Shown: positions 50,524 through 60,400 of the stretch, in pieces | How positions within the stretch are numbered: position 1 is the stretch's first letter | Layout: each line of letters starts with the position of its first letter | Assembly (NCBI GenBank): GCA_027625095.1 | Contig: JAQBXN010000002.1 | Location: 62,001-126,000, forward strand | Direction: 5' to 3' | Length of the DNA stretch: 64,000 nucleotides | Source of the DNA: Planctomycetota bacterium | GTDB lineage: Bacteria; Planctomycetota; PUPC01; JACPCR01 | The notes under the pieces: model-generated | The model's database searches: none | What the model was told of the DNA's origin: nothing | What the model saw: the letters and a program-made list of their open reading frames with translations, nothing else | Translations under genes and position numbers: made by a program

Positions 50524-52782
50524 ATGACTTTCCTCAACCCGTATCTCTTATTTGGAACCTTGGGCGTTTCAGTGCCGATCATCGTGCACTTGCTCAACCG
50601 GTACCATTTTACGGAATACGATTGGGCGGCGATGGACCTGCTTCGCAAGGCGATGCACATCCGGGCCCGCCAGATACGGCTTGAGGATCTCATCCTCCTT
50701 CTGCTGCGCTGTCTGGCCGTCATCCTGGTCACACTTGCCATCGCCCGGCCGACCATCAAGACCGGTAACGTGTTCCCAGGCACTGCGTCCAGAGGCGTCA
50801 TCATTGCCATAGACGGTTCGTTCAGCATGGCCCATAGGCAGGGCATCAAGGACCGGTTCGCCATGGCGATGCAGGGCGTCCATGAAATCCTCGACACCAT
50901 GGAGAAGGGGGACAGTATCAGCATCATCCTCATGGGCAGTCGGGCCCGAGTGCTACTGCGGAATCAGCCGCTCGACCGCGCTCAGATCGAAGCTGTCCTG
51001 CAAAAGGTCGAGCCGCTTTACGAGCCGCTGAATCTCGAAAGAGGACTCGACGAAGCTCAATCTCTTTTAAATGAATTAAAAGTTGCGCATCGTGAGTGTT
51101 TCATCGTCACCGATTCGCAGCGAAAGACGTGGGAGTCCATCTCCGACAAAGCCCGCAACGTGCTCAATGAAATGTCAACTCTGGGCCGGCTCTTCTTTGT
51201 ATCCTGTGCCACCGAAGGCGCGGACAATCTGGCTATCACCCGATTTGAGCTGGCCTCCGGTACCACCCGCCGCGGCACCATGGCCCGCTACCTCGTCGAA
51301 GTAGAAAACTTCGGCCACGAAGCACAGGAAAACGTGCCCGTCAGCCTGAACCTCAATGACGTCCGCATCGACCACCGCGTGGTCCGCCGCATCCAGCCTG
51401 GCGAATCACAGACCGTCTCGCTCTTCGCACGCTTCGATACATCCGGCGTATCCCGGCTCAAGGCCGAGCTTGGCCGCGAAGACCCGCTCAAGGCTGACAA
51501 CGCCCGGCACGCAGTGGCTCTGGTTCGCAACGCCCTCCAAATCCTTGTTGTAGATGGCGACCCTTCTGATCTGCCATTTAAGAGTGAGACCGATTACCTG
51601 CTCACAGCGCTTCGGCCTAAGCGAGGCGGCAAGGCATCCACGCTCACTGTTCAGCGTATCAATTGGCTGGACTTTCAGACCGCCCAGCTCAATCGGCAGA
51701 AATTTCCCGTCGTCATCCTTGCCAACGTTCGAGACGTCAACGAACGCCTCGCCGAAGCCATGCGCCAATACGTCAAGGAAGGGGGCGGACTCGCTATCTT
51801 CCTCGGTGAAAACGTCAATGCCGAGGTTACCAACCTCCGCATGATGAAAGACGGCGAGTCACTCATGCCGGCCGAGCTCCTCAAACCGGTCGGCAACGCC
51901 ACGGGCGAACAGGAAGGCCGCTTCCTCGAAATCGCCGCGCCTGAACACCCGCTCGCAATGCCCCTCCGATTCTTTTCCGAAGGCCTTCTGAAATCCGTCA
52001 CCTACAACCGATACTTTGAGGTCAAGCTCTATTCCGGCTCCCGAACCGTCTTGCAGCTCTCAGACGGCGCTCCTCTCCTTCTTGAAAAGCCATACGGCCG
52101 CGGCACCGTCATCCTTTTCACGAGCACCGCCGACCGTGACTGGGGCAATGCCGTTGTGCACCCGGTATTTCCAATTCTCCTCCACCAGATTGTCACACGT
52201 TTGACCGGTCGCGAATTCGAGCGACCGTTTCGTGTCGGTGAGACTATCCGCCTCCCGCTCCCGGAAGACTCAAAGGTCAACACTGTCATGGTCACCGACC
52301 CCGACGGTAACGACAACAGGATCCAGGTCACCCAGCGTGAAAACGAAACGCATGTTGAGTTCCCTCACTCGACCGTTCCGGGCTTCTACCGCACGAACCT
52401 CTTCGACGGGATTGCCCGGGCTGACGCGGCTGAAGCCCCTTCTGCCGGTGAGGCAGGGTCCATGCGCATCGTCATGGCTGTCAACGTCGACGATTCTGAA
52501 TCTGACGTACGCTCCCTCAATACCAAAGAACTCGGAAATCTCTTCAAAGGTGTCCTGATGCAGATGCCGCAAATCGGCCAGAACTTAAAAGAAAAGATCC
52601 GTGAAGGCCGTGTCGGCCGGGAGCTCTGGAAGGTGCTCCTAATCACGGCCCTGATCATCTTAATTCTAGAATTCGCCCTGGCGCGATGGTTCATCTCCCG
52701 CACAGTTGAAGGCGACGCCGATGACGTACTGCGACGCAAGAGCGCCGAGGAAATCCTTAGCGAAGGAAGTGAAGCCGCATGA
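50524..52782 (+). CDS. BatA-like VWA membrane protein with GATase1-like domain
   Basis: A 752-residue membrane protein. Residues 1-75 are the BatA N-terminal region (FLNPYLLFGTLGVSVPIIVHLLNR) with two transmembrane segments; residues 90-260 are a VWA domain whose MIDAS motif is DGSFSM (Asp97, Ser99, Ser101). A class I glutamine-amidotransferase-like fold follows (LVVDGDPSDLPFKSETDYLL, GGGLAIFLGENV), and a C-terminal transmembrane segment (LLITALIILILEFALARWF). VWA/MoxR operons of this shape in PVC lineages are thought to build envelope complexes. The stop overlaps a short open frame through the next repeat. Confidence 0.8.
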   Translation: MTFLNPYLLFGTLGVSVPIIVHLLNRYHFTEYDWAAMDLLRKAMHIRARQIRLEDLILLLLRCLAVILVTLAIARPTIKTGNVFPGTASRGVIIAIDGSFSMAHRQGIKDRFAMAMQGVHEILDTMEKGDSISIILMGSRARVLLRNQPLDRAQIEAVLQKVEPLYEPLNLERGLDEAQSLLNELKVAHRECFIVTDSQRKTWESISDKARNVLNEMSTLGRLFFVSCATEGADNLAITRFELASGTTRRGTMARYLVEVENFGHEAQENVPVSLNLNDVRIDHRVVRRIQPGESQTVSLFARFDTSGVSRLKAELGREDPLKADNARHAVALVRNALQILVVDGDPSDLPFKSETDYLLTALRPKRGGKASTLTVQRINWLDFQTAQLNRQKFPVVILANVRDVNERLAEAMRQYVKEGGGLAIFLGENVNAEVTNLRMMKDGESLMPAELLKPVGNATGEQEGRFLEIAAPEHPLAMPLRFFSEGLLKSVTYNRYFEVKLYSGSRTVLQLSDGAPLLLEKPYGRGTVILFTSTADRDWGNAVVHPVFPILLHQIVTRLTGREFERPFRVGETIRLPLPEDSKVNTVMVTDPDGNDNRIQVTQRENETHVEFPHSTVPGFYRTNLFDGIARADAAEAPSAGEAGSMRIVMAVNVDDSESDVRSLNTKELGNLFKGVLMQMPQIGQNLKEKIREGRVGRELWKVLLITALIILILEFALARWFISRTVEGDADDVLRRKSAEEILSEGSEAA

Positions 52783-53003
52783 AGAGGCAGAAAGGAACGA
52801 AGAATTGGGGATTCGGAATGCGGAGACGACCGGCTTATCGTGGCGTCGTTTGCAACGGTGAGAAAGAGAGCACAGTTAGGCTGAGATCTCTTCCATCAGG
52901 CAACCTCTTGCACACCGCTTTCTTAATTCCTCATTCCTTTCTTTCTCGTTTCGCGGTTCACCGTTCTTCATTCATCATTCACCTTTTCACCAATTCACCC
53001 TCA
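52783..53003. repeat. Mirrored heptamer element with an open bridging frame
   Basis: The left arm has GGAACGA, AGAATTG, GGGATTC, GGAATGC (from 52794) and the right arm has AATTCCT, CATTCCT and then GTTCACC, GTTCTTC, ATTCATC, ATTCACC up to 53000. A 76-codon frame starts at ATG 52779, overlapping the stop of the BatA-like gene (ATGA), and ends at TAG 53007, overlapping the ATG (53003) of the next gene. The encoded peptide (SSFIIHLFTN and similar words) is repeat-derived, not a true gene, yet it could carry ribosomes across. Confidence 0.65.
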
Positions 53004-55399
53004 TGCTAGCCCGCCTTCTAGAAAGCATGCTCGACCTCGAGCGCGTCGGCCCTCTGGTCGGCCCGCCGACGGTCTATCTGCGTACGGCATGGCCGGGGTG
53101 GCTGGCGTTGTTGGTGATCTTGTCGGGGTTTGCTACGGCTCTGTTTTTTTACAGTCGTGAGACTTCACTCACCAGCAGCCAGCGCACCTGGCTGGGCGTC
53201 CTGCGCGGTATTGTTTACGCCCTCATCCTCACGTTGCTCTTCGAGCCTGCCCTCGCTATCGAAATGACGGTCAAGGTTCGCCGCAACATCCTCGTCCTGA
53301 TCGATGGTTCCGAAAGCATGGAGCTCAAAGATAAACGGCGAACGCACAGTGAAATAGAAGAAGCGGCACTGGCCACCGGCGAGATCAAATTCTCGGATAT
53401 CAAACCCGAGGGCTCGAAAGCGCTGCTCTCGCAGTCGTTCACGGATAAGGCTTCCTCTTTCACTCGACTCCACCTCGTCAAAGGCGTTTTGACCAACACC
53501 GAACTCAATCTCATTGGAGAGTTGCAGGACGACTATCGTGTCGAGTTCTTCAAACTTGGTGGCCGGGCCGAACCGATATCTGTCGAAGGAAAAGAGCTGT
53601 CGCAGGCTCTGGCCCAGGTCTCCGCAGATCTCAAGGCCACGGCGATTGGCACCGGAGTAGATGAAGTCGTCTCCCGCTACGGCGGCGAGGCTGTGGCCGG
53701 TGTCATCATTCTAACCGACGGAGCATCCAATCAGGGCCAGGACACGCTCGAGGTCGCACACCGCATGCGAGAAAAGAACATCCCGATTTATCCGATCGGA
53801 TTCGGCCTCCCGAATCCTCGCGACTTGCGCCTCGAAAATCTGGTGGTCCAGGAAGTCGTGTTCAAAGACGATGAAGTGCTGGCCCGCGTTCAGGTCCTCG
53901 CGCCCGGATTCGCCGACCGTGAAGTTGAGGCCGTTCTCAAGCTCGACGGGAACGAAGTCGCAAGCCTGCCCGTCGTGCTCACCGACGCCCCGCAGTGGAT
54001 CGAGATTCCGTTCATCGCTGACAAGGGCGGTACGTTCCGACTCGACATCAGCATCGCTCCGCTCCCCGAAGAGACGGTCAAGGAAAACAACACCATCGGC
54101 CAGACCATTCGGGTGATAGACGAACAAATCAAAGTGCTCTATATCGAAGGCAAGCCCCGCTGGGAGTTTCGGTACCTTCGTCAGGTCTTGCGCCGCGACC
54201 ACCGGCTCGATGTGAAATTCATCATGACAGAAGGTGACGCAGACCTGGCTAAATACAGCCGTGAATACCTCACACGTTTCCCTACGGATGCCGCCGGCGC
54301 GTTCCGGTTCGATCTCGTCATTGTTGGCGATGTACGTTCGTCATTTTTTCAGCCCGAAGAACTCACACGCATCGAAGAACTCATCCGCACCCGTGGCGGA
54401 TCGTTCCTTATGATTGCGGGCAATTCGTATTCGCCCGGCGATTACGAAGGCACGATCATCGAAAACATGCTTCCCATCCGGCTCGCCGGAGGTAAACGGG
54501 CCGTTTCTCAGGAGGTCTATCCGGTGCTTACCACCGCCGGTAAGCTCAGTTCCGTCGTCCGCATCGAAGGAGATGAAGAGCAAAGCGTAGAGATCTGGAA
54601 ACGAGTTCGACCGCTGTTTAGCGTGCCTGCAGTCAATGACGTCAAGCCCGGCGCGATGGTACTCATTGGCCTGTCCGGCTCAGAGTCCGACCGCTCGTAT
54701 CCGCTTATGGCATGGCATCGTTACGGAACGGGCAAGTCTTTGTTCCTTGCGACCGACCAGCTTTGGCGTCTGCGCTTCAAGACCGGCGACCGCTATCATG
54801 CCCGTTTCTGGGGGCAGACTATTCAGTTCCTTACACTGTCCCGCCTCCTCGGCGAAAACCGCCAGATATCCATTCAGACAGACCACAAGGAATATCGCAC
54901 CGGCCAGGCCGTCCGCATCTACGCCAATGTCCTGGACGAAACCTATACGCCAGTCAAGGCCGAAGAATACACTGTCTACCTCAAGCTTAAGGGCAGCCTC
55001 GAACTGACGAAGGCTGTTGCGCTCGATGCTGTTCCTGAATCCGAGGGCCTCTTCCAGGGCTACGCCGAAGTGGAAAAAGAAGGCCGCTACGAGCTAAAAG
55101 CCGGCCGCCACGAAGAAGCTGTCAGCAATCTCGTTGAGTTCGACGTCCGCACGCAATCCCTCGAACAGCTACAGCCTGCGCTCCAGCTCGAATCCCTTCG
55201 CAAGTTCGGCGAAATCTCCGGGGGTAAATACTTTGCCATCCACGACCTCGCGAAACTTCGTAAGACCATCGGCGGCGAGGAGAAAACCACCGTTGTAAAA
55301 CGCGAAAAAGAACTCTGGGATCTATGGATCGTTTTAGTCGTTATCGTCCTCTGCACCGGCACCGAATGGTTTGTGCGAAGGCGATTGAATTTGATGTAG
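53003..55399 (+). CDS. VWA-domain membrane protein with GATase1-like domain
   Basis: A 798-residue protein. An N-terminal membrane segment (LALLVILSGFATALFFY) and a second helix (VYALILTLLFEPALAI) precede a VWA domain with MIDAS DGSESM (Asp101, Ser103, Ser105) and a later acidic residue in ILTDGASNQG. A GATase1-like fold (FRFDLVIVGDVRSSFF, GGSFLMIAGNSYSPGDYEGT) follows, then beta domains and a C-terminal transmembrane segment (LWIVLVVIVLCTGTEWFVRR). It is the larger partner of the preceding VWA protein, with the same domain order. Confidence 0.8.
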   Translation: MLARLLESMLDLERVGPLVGPPTVYLRTAWPGWLALLVILSGFATALFFYSRETSLTSSQRTWLGVLRGIVYALILTLLFEPALAIEMTVKVRRNILVLIDGSESMELKDKRRTHSEIEEAALATGEIKFSDIKPEGSKALLSQSFTDKASSFTRLHLVKGVLTNTELNLIGELQDDYRVEFFKLGGRAEPISVEGKELSQALAQVSADLKATAIGTGVDEVVSRYGGEAVAGVIILTDGASNQGQDTLEVAHRMREKNIPIYPIGFGLPNPRDLRLENLVVQEVVFKDDEVLARVQVLAPGFADREVEAVLKLDGNEVASLPVVLTDAPQWIEIPFIADKGGTFRLDISIAPLPEETVKENNTIGQTIRVIDEQIKVLYIEGKPRWEFRYLRQVLRRDHRLDVKFIMTEGDADLAKYSREYLTRFPTDAAGAFRFDLVIVGDVRSSFFQPEELTRIEELIRTRGGSFLMIAGNSYSPGDYEGTIIENMLPIRLAGGKRAVSQEVYPVLTTAGKLSSVVRIEGDEEQSVEIWKRVRPLFSVPAVNDVKPGAMVLIGLSGSESDRSYPLMAWHRYGTGKSLFLATDQLWRLRFKTGDRYHARFWGQTIQFLTLSRLLGENRQISIQTDHKEYRTGQAVRIYANVLDETYTPVKAEEYTVYLKLKGSLELTKAVALDAVPESEGLFQGYAEVEKEGRYELKAGRHEEAVSNLVEFDVRTQSLEQLQPALQLESLRKFGEISGGKYFAIHDLAKLRKTIGGEEKTTVVKREKELWDLWIVLVVIVLCTGTEWFVRRRLNLM

Positions 55400-55406
55400 G
55401 AGAAGA

Positions 55407-55560
55407 AATGGAGTGTTGGAGTAGAGGAGTAATGGAGTTAGAGCAAAAGACCCTCACGAGCTTGCTCGTTGCGGTCTCCAATGCCTCATGACAGGAACTC
55501 CACCACTCCCACACTCCACCACTCCACCACTCCACCACTCCACCACTCCACCACTCCCAA
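55407..55560. repeat. Mirrored octamer element between the VWA and DUF4175-like genes
   Basis: The left arm has TGGAGTGT, TGGAGTAG, AGGAGTAA, TGGAGTTA; the right arm has seven units of CACTCCAC-type, period eight. The two arms are complementary in theme (TGGAGTRN against NNACTCCA). The core has ACGAGC-TT-GCTCGT. Same layout as the elements at 49283 and 52783 but with an eight-base unit. Confidence 0.7.
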
Positions 55561-55582
55561 ACGTTTTCCATTCTGAGTTTTC

Positions 55583-57259
55583 ATGTCTGACACCATCCAA
55601 AACAAACTGAGAGAGACCTGGGGCAAAGAACGCCAGTTCGCGCATCTGCGGGGACTGTCCACGTTTGTAATCTGGGCGGTCGGACTGATCTTCGTCGACC
55701 TTCTGCTCGACTGGATGTTCCTCATTCCCGGCCAGATCCGATTCCTGTTGCTGATGGCCAACTTCATTACACTGGGCGTCATCTTTCACAAACGCTGGTG
55801 GCAGAGCCTCAACCCCTACGACCCCGTGCGCGTCGCCCTGCAGGTCGAAGGTCGCCACCCGGAATTTCAGAATCTGCTTGTCTCATACGTCCAGTTCGAA
55901 GCCGGTTCGGCTACCATCAGCCACGCATCACCGCGGCTCATTGAAGCCATGCAGAGTCAGACGATCCAGGTCACCGAGCCGATCCGATTCAGGGAGATCA
56001 TTGATCTCGGGGAGCTGAAAAACCTCTTCATGTTTACGACAACGATGTTCATCGTCTTTGCCCTGGCGTGCGTGAGTTGGCCAACGCATTTCCGGGTGCT
56101 GGCTACTCGAATGTTCAACCCCGCGGCTAAAGATATCTACCCCACGAACACCCGGATCAAAGTGCTTACCGACCAGCCGCTGATTGTTCGCCAGGGCGAT
56201 CCTATTCTGTTGAACTTCCAAGCCGATGGCATCGTGCCGGGCAAGGGCCTCCTCGAGATTCGTCCAAGGGGCATGCAGTCATGGGAGCAGTTTCAGATGC
56301 TCAAGAAGGCCGAGACACCTACCTACGAACACGAGATCGCGGAGGCATTCCGCAGCTTTGAATACCGGGCCCGCATAGGTGACTCTATCACCAGGCCGGT
56401 ATCGCATGTCGAAGTCGTCCCACCGCCACAGGTCGTCACGGCACAGGTGCGGCTGCGTTATCCGCTCTACATGAAGATAGACGAACAGACTATCGACACT
56501 CTCAACTTCGATGTGTTCCAGGGTACGCGCATCCAGTGGACGCTGACGTTTGACCAGCCGCTCGCTGCGGGCGAGATGCAAATTGCCGATAGCGAGCCCA
56601 AGAAACTCAAGCTATCTGAAAACGGGATGGAAGCGCAGTTGGAGCTTTCTCCAGACGTATCGTTCCATTACCAGTTCAAGTTTACCCTCAAGCAGCACCC
56701 ATTCTCATGGGTTGAGGACATCCATTACTTCGTCCAGGTCATGCCTGACATTCCACCTCGGGTGGATATTCTCCAACCGCTCGCTGAAAAGGAGAAGGCG
56801 ACCCGCCACAGATCCGTCGAGATAAAATTCAGCGCTGAAGACGACCACGGCATCTCCCAGGCATGGCTCGTTTACAAACTCAATGACGGTGGAGAAGAGC
56901 GTAAGGACGTCGGTAAATATGATAAACGGGCGGTGACCGGTGAATTCACAGTCAAGCTCGTAGACCTTGTCCCAGACATCAAAGAAGGCGATTCGATTTC
57001 TTACCACGTTGAAGTCGCTGACAATCACATGGGTGAAGGCGGCCGTAACCGTGGCCGAACCGAACTGCGTGTCGTTTCTGTCGTCAGCATCGAGGCGTAC
57101 CTGAAGGAATTCTTCGTCCGCAAAGAGAAGCTCGACAGCGAAATCCTGAATGTCCAGAAGGTCGAGAAAGAAGGGTCACTTGAAGTGAAGTCGCTCAAAG
57201 CGAGCGAAGAACTGGATGTAGACAAGGTTGAAGCCCCGAAAACCGAAGAAAAAAAATGA
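55583..57259 (+). CDS. DUF4175-like membrane protein (putative)
   Basis: A 558-residue protein. Two N-terminal transmembrane segments (LSTFVIWAVGLIFVDLLLDW; LLLMANFITLGVIF) and a third at about 150-170 (FMFTTTMFIVFALACVS) are followed by a long beta-rich extracytoplasmic region (NTRIKVLTDQPLIVRQGDPI, VRLRYPLYMKIDEQTI), then an acidic-basic helical end. It resembles the middle membrane protein of planctomycete VWA operons. The following gene encodes a coiled-coil protein, so the two may act together. Function not known. Confidence 0.6.
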   Translation: MSDTIQNKLRETWGKERQFAHLRGLSTFVIWAVGLIFVDLLLDWMFLIPGQIRFLLLMANFITLGVIFHKRWWQSLNPYDPVRVALQVEGRHPEFQNLLVSYVQFEAGSATISHASPRLIEAMQSQTIQVTEPIRFREIIDLGELKNLFMFTTTMFIVFALACVSWPTHFRVLATRMFNPAAKDIYPTNTRIKVLTDQPLIVRQGDPILLNFQADGIVPGKGLLEIRPRGMQSWEQFQMLKKAETPTYEHEIAEAFRSFEYRARIGDSITRPVSHVEVVPPPQVVTAQVRLRYPLYMKIDEQTIDTLNFDVFQGTRIQWTLTFDQPLAAGEMQIADSEPKKLKLSENGMEAQLELSPDVSFHYQFKFTLKQHPFSWVEDIHYFVQVMPDIPPRVDILQPLAEKEKATRHRSVEIKFSAEDDHGISQAWLVYKLNDGGEERKDVGKYDKRAVTGEFTVKLVDLVPDIKEGDSISYHVEVADNHMGEGGRNRGRTELRVVSVVSIEAYLKEFFVRKEKLDSEILNVQKVEKEGSLEVKSLKASEELDVDKVEAPKTEEKK

Positions 57260-57404
57260 CGCCTCCTTCACTCCACGGGGGATGCTGACCGAAGTGGAGC
57301 AAACTTTTCTCCCAAAAGATTTCACGCCCCCGAAGCTGGCCGCCAAGTCACGTCTTACCATAATAAGCGGATTGATTTTTTGACCGCCTTTCGATGAGAG
57401 CCAA

Positions 57405-60400
57405 ATGAAGCACCATAAACACCTCTGCACTGGTCTTTGCCTGGTCTATTCTTTGAACCTGCTGTCCGTTCATGCCCAGGAAACCGAAGACATCCTGATG
57501 AAATCAGAGTCGCTCCTGCTCGAAGAGGAACGGCAGCTCAAGGTCAATCGCCGAGTCGATGAGATCATCAGCAGCTTTGAAGACCTCATCCGTGATCTGC
57601 GCTCCAACGGGCTCGTCAAGGAAGCTCGAGGCGACGAACTCCTCCGCCTGATTGGACTCCTCGGTGTAACCAATAAAGAAAACGTTCTCGCCGCGGCGGA
57701 ATACTTGCGTGAGGCACGCCAGAATCTTACTGAACCAGTCAAATTTCTTATTTCAGCGGACACGGAAATCGAGACCATCATCGCCAAGCTCGAATCAGTC
57801 CTTCAACGTTCCTCCTCACTGCAGCAGACCACCGAGCTGCTCAACCAGATTCGCCACATCATCCGCAATCAGGAAAACGTTTACGCAAAGAGCAAGTTTA
57901 TCGGCAAACAGTTGCTGAGCGGCGAACGCGCCACCCGCCTCTGGGATGTGACCAAAGGCCAGCTCCAGGTCTCCATGGCCGTCAAGCGTTTCGGCGAAAA
58001 CCTTTCCGTTGCAAAGAAGGAAGCCAAAGAACCGCTCAATAGACTCCGCCTCGCCCGCGCCTTGGCCGTCATGAATCGTGATAAGCTCGATACGAAACTT
58101 CTGGACGCCACTCGCGAGATCAAAGTCAAGCGAGTCCTGCATGCCGTTCAAATCCAGGAAGAGGCACTCGAATCGCTGAAGGACATCGAGCGCCGACTGC
58201 AGCCGAATGCCGAATCCGCGGAATTGCACCGCTTGAAGATGGCCCGCGAAAAACTGATCCGAATCCGTGAGGATCAAGACACCATCAAGGGCGAAACCGA
58301 GAAGGCCACAGCCGAAGCCTTCCCCGAAAAGAAGAAGGATTTGCAGGTTAACCAGCGACAGCTTCAGCACGAACTCAAAGAACTGCACGTGTCCATCCCC
58401 AAGACCAAAGAAGAGAAGCTCGTCCCGCAGTTGCACCGTGACACCCCGCTCGACAAATCGCTCGACGATGCCCACACCACAATGGTCACCTCCGAAAAAC
58501 TGATCGAAGAGACCAGGCAGACCGAAGCCGTCACTAGCCAGGTAGAGACAGATCAGCATCTCGGTGAAGCCCTCCTCCTGATCGAAGAGCGCATCGCCCG
58601 CCTCCAGGAAGCTGCGCTCAAAGAGCCCACCCTTGTCGACCGCCTTCGGGAAATAGAGCAATACGAAAAGGAAATTCTCGACGAGACTCAGGTTCGCCAA
58701 AAGGAAACTGCCAATGTTGCCGAAATAGCGCCCGCCCAGAAGAAACTGCAGGAGTACCTGGTTGAGTTGGACCAGGCCGTCGAAGATGCAGCACTCAAGC
58801 GAGTCATAACACTTTCCGGTGGGGCCATGGTGCACGCAGCGGTTTCCCTTGTGGCCAACGATCACAACAAAGCCATCAGTGACGAAAAAGAAACGCTCAG
58901 CCTACTGGCCCGCGCCATCGAAATGGCCATCGAGCTCGACAAGGAAGCCGAAGTGCAGGACGTTAAGCAAGCAGAATTCGCACAGGAAGAAAAAGCCGTC
59001 GAACAGGAGATGGAACAGGCCTCAAACCTCATTGATCGCCTTCTGGCCATCGAAAAGCTTCAGCGTGAACTTGCCGAAGACACCGAAGCCGCCGACGCAA
59101 ACCAGCCCGATTTTAAGGACTTTGCCGGCCCTCAGAACGACCTTGCCCAGGAAACCCGGCGCGCCAAAGAGCTGACGGATAGTGTTCCCGTTCTGGCGGC
59201 CATCGGTGACGCCGTCCGCGCCATGACCGAGGCCACCGAAAGGATCCAGAATTCCGAAAAAGTGCTCGTTCACGCAGCCCAGCTAAAGGCCATTGAAGCG
59301 CTCCGCAAGGCCCGTGAAGAAGCTGAAGAAAAGCTCGATGATCTCGAATTGGAACGGGACCAGATGCAGCGAGTCGATGACGCAAGAGAAATGGCCGCGG
59401 CGCTCAAAGAAGCTGAACGACTCCAGAAAGAGCTCACCATCGAAACAAAAGAACAGGCCGCCAAGGGTCGAAACGTCGAGGACATCGCCGAGCCGCAGGA
59501 GGCCCTCGCAGAGCATGTCAAGAACCTGGAGCAGCAGGCCCAGAATCCCGGCCTCGAGGAAGCCCTCGAAGAAGCGGTGGGCGCAATGGAGCGTGCCGGC
59601 GGACTCCTGACAAACAATCTTGCCGAAGTCGCTGAACCAAACCAGAAGCAAGCCGAGGCAGCCTTGGCCCGTGCCCGTGATCTGGCCGAAAAGGCCGCCA
59701 TCGAGCTCAACCGCCAACTCGAGCAGGCCCGCGAGCTCGGCAAGGCAAAAGAAGAAGCTGAGGCCCTGATCGAGCAGCAGAAGGAAGTCTTGGACGAAAC
59801 CGAAAACTCGCCGGCAGAAGAGCTTGCCGACTTGGCAGTCGAGGAAGCAGCACTCGTTGAAGGCGGCGAGGCTCTGGCAGAGACGGCAACAGAGGTTGCC
59901 AATCTCACCTCTGAAGCAGCACAGGCCCAGCAATCCGTAGCCGAAGCACGGCAAGCCCTGGCTGCCGCAAAGGAGGCACTCGAACAGGGCGACCAGGCCG
60001 AGGCCGTCGCGCAGGAGCAAAAGGCCATCGAAGCCCTCCAGGAGGCGGCCGAGAAATTTGGGGAAGCCCAGGAAAAACTTCAAGATCCGGACCAGGCCAT
60101 CGTGGAACGCATTGGCCAGATCCTCCGCGAACAGGAAGGACTCCAGTCCGAAACACAGGAAGCTGGCGAATCTGGTGAAAGTACCGAGGGGACTGCTGAA
60201 GCCCAGGGAGCTCTGGCTGAACAAACCGATCAGGTCGCCGCCGCAGCCACAGAAGCCGGTCTCCAGGAGACCCTCGGCAAGGCGACCAGCGCCGAACAAG
60301 CCGCAGCCCAGAGTCTAGAGGGAGGAGACACAGAGGCCGCCGGCCAGGCCCAGGCCGAAGCTCTTGAAGCCCTCGGACAAGCCCAGGGTCAGGCCGAAGC

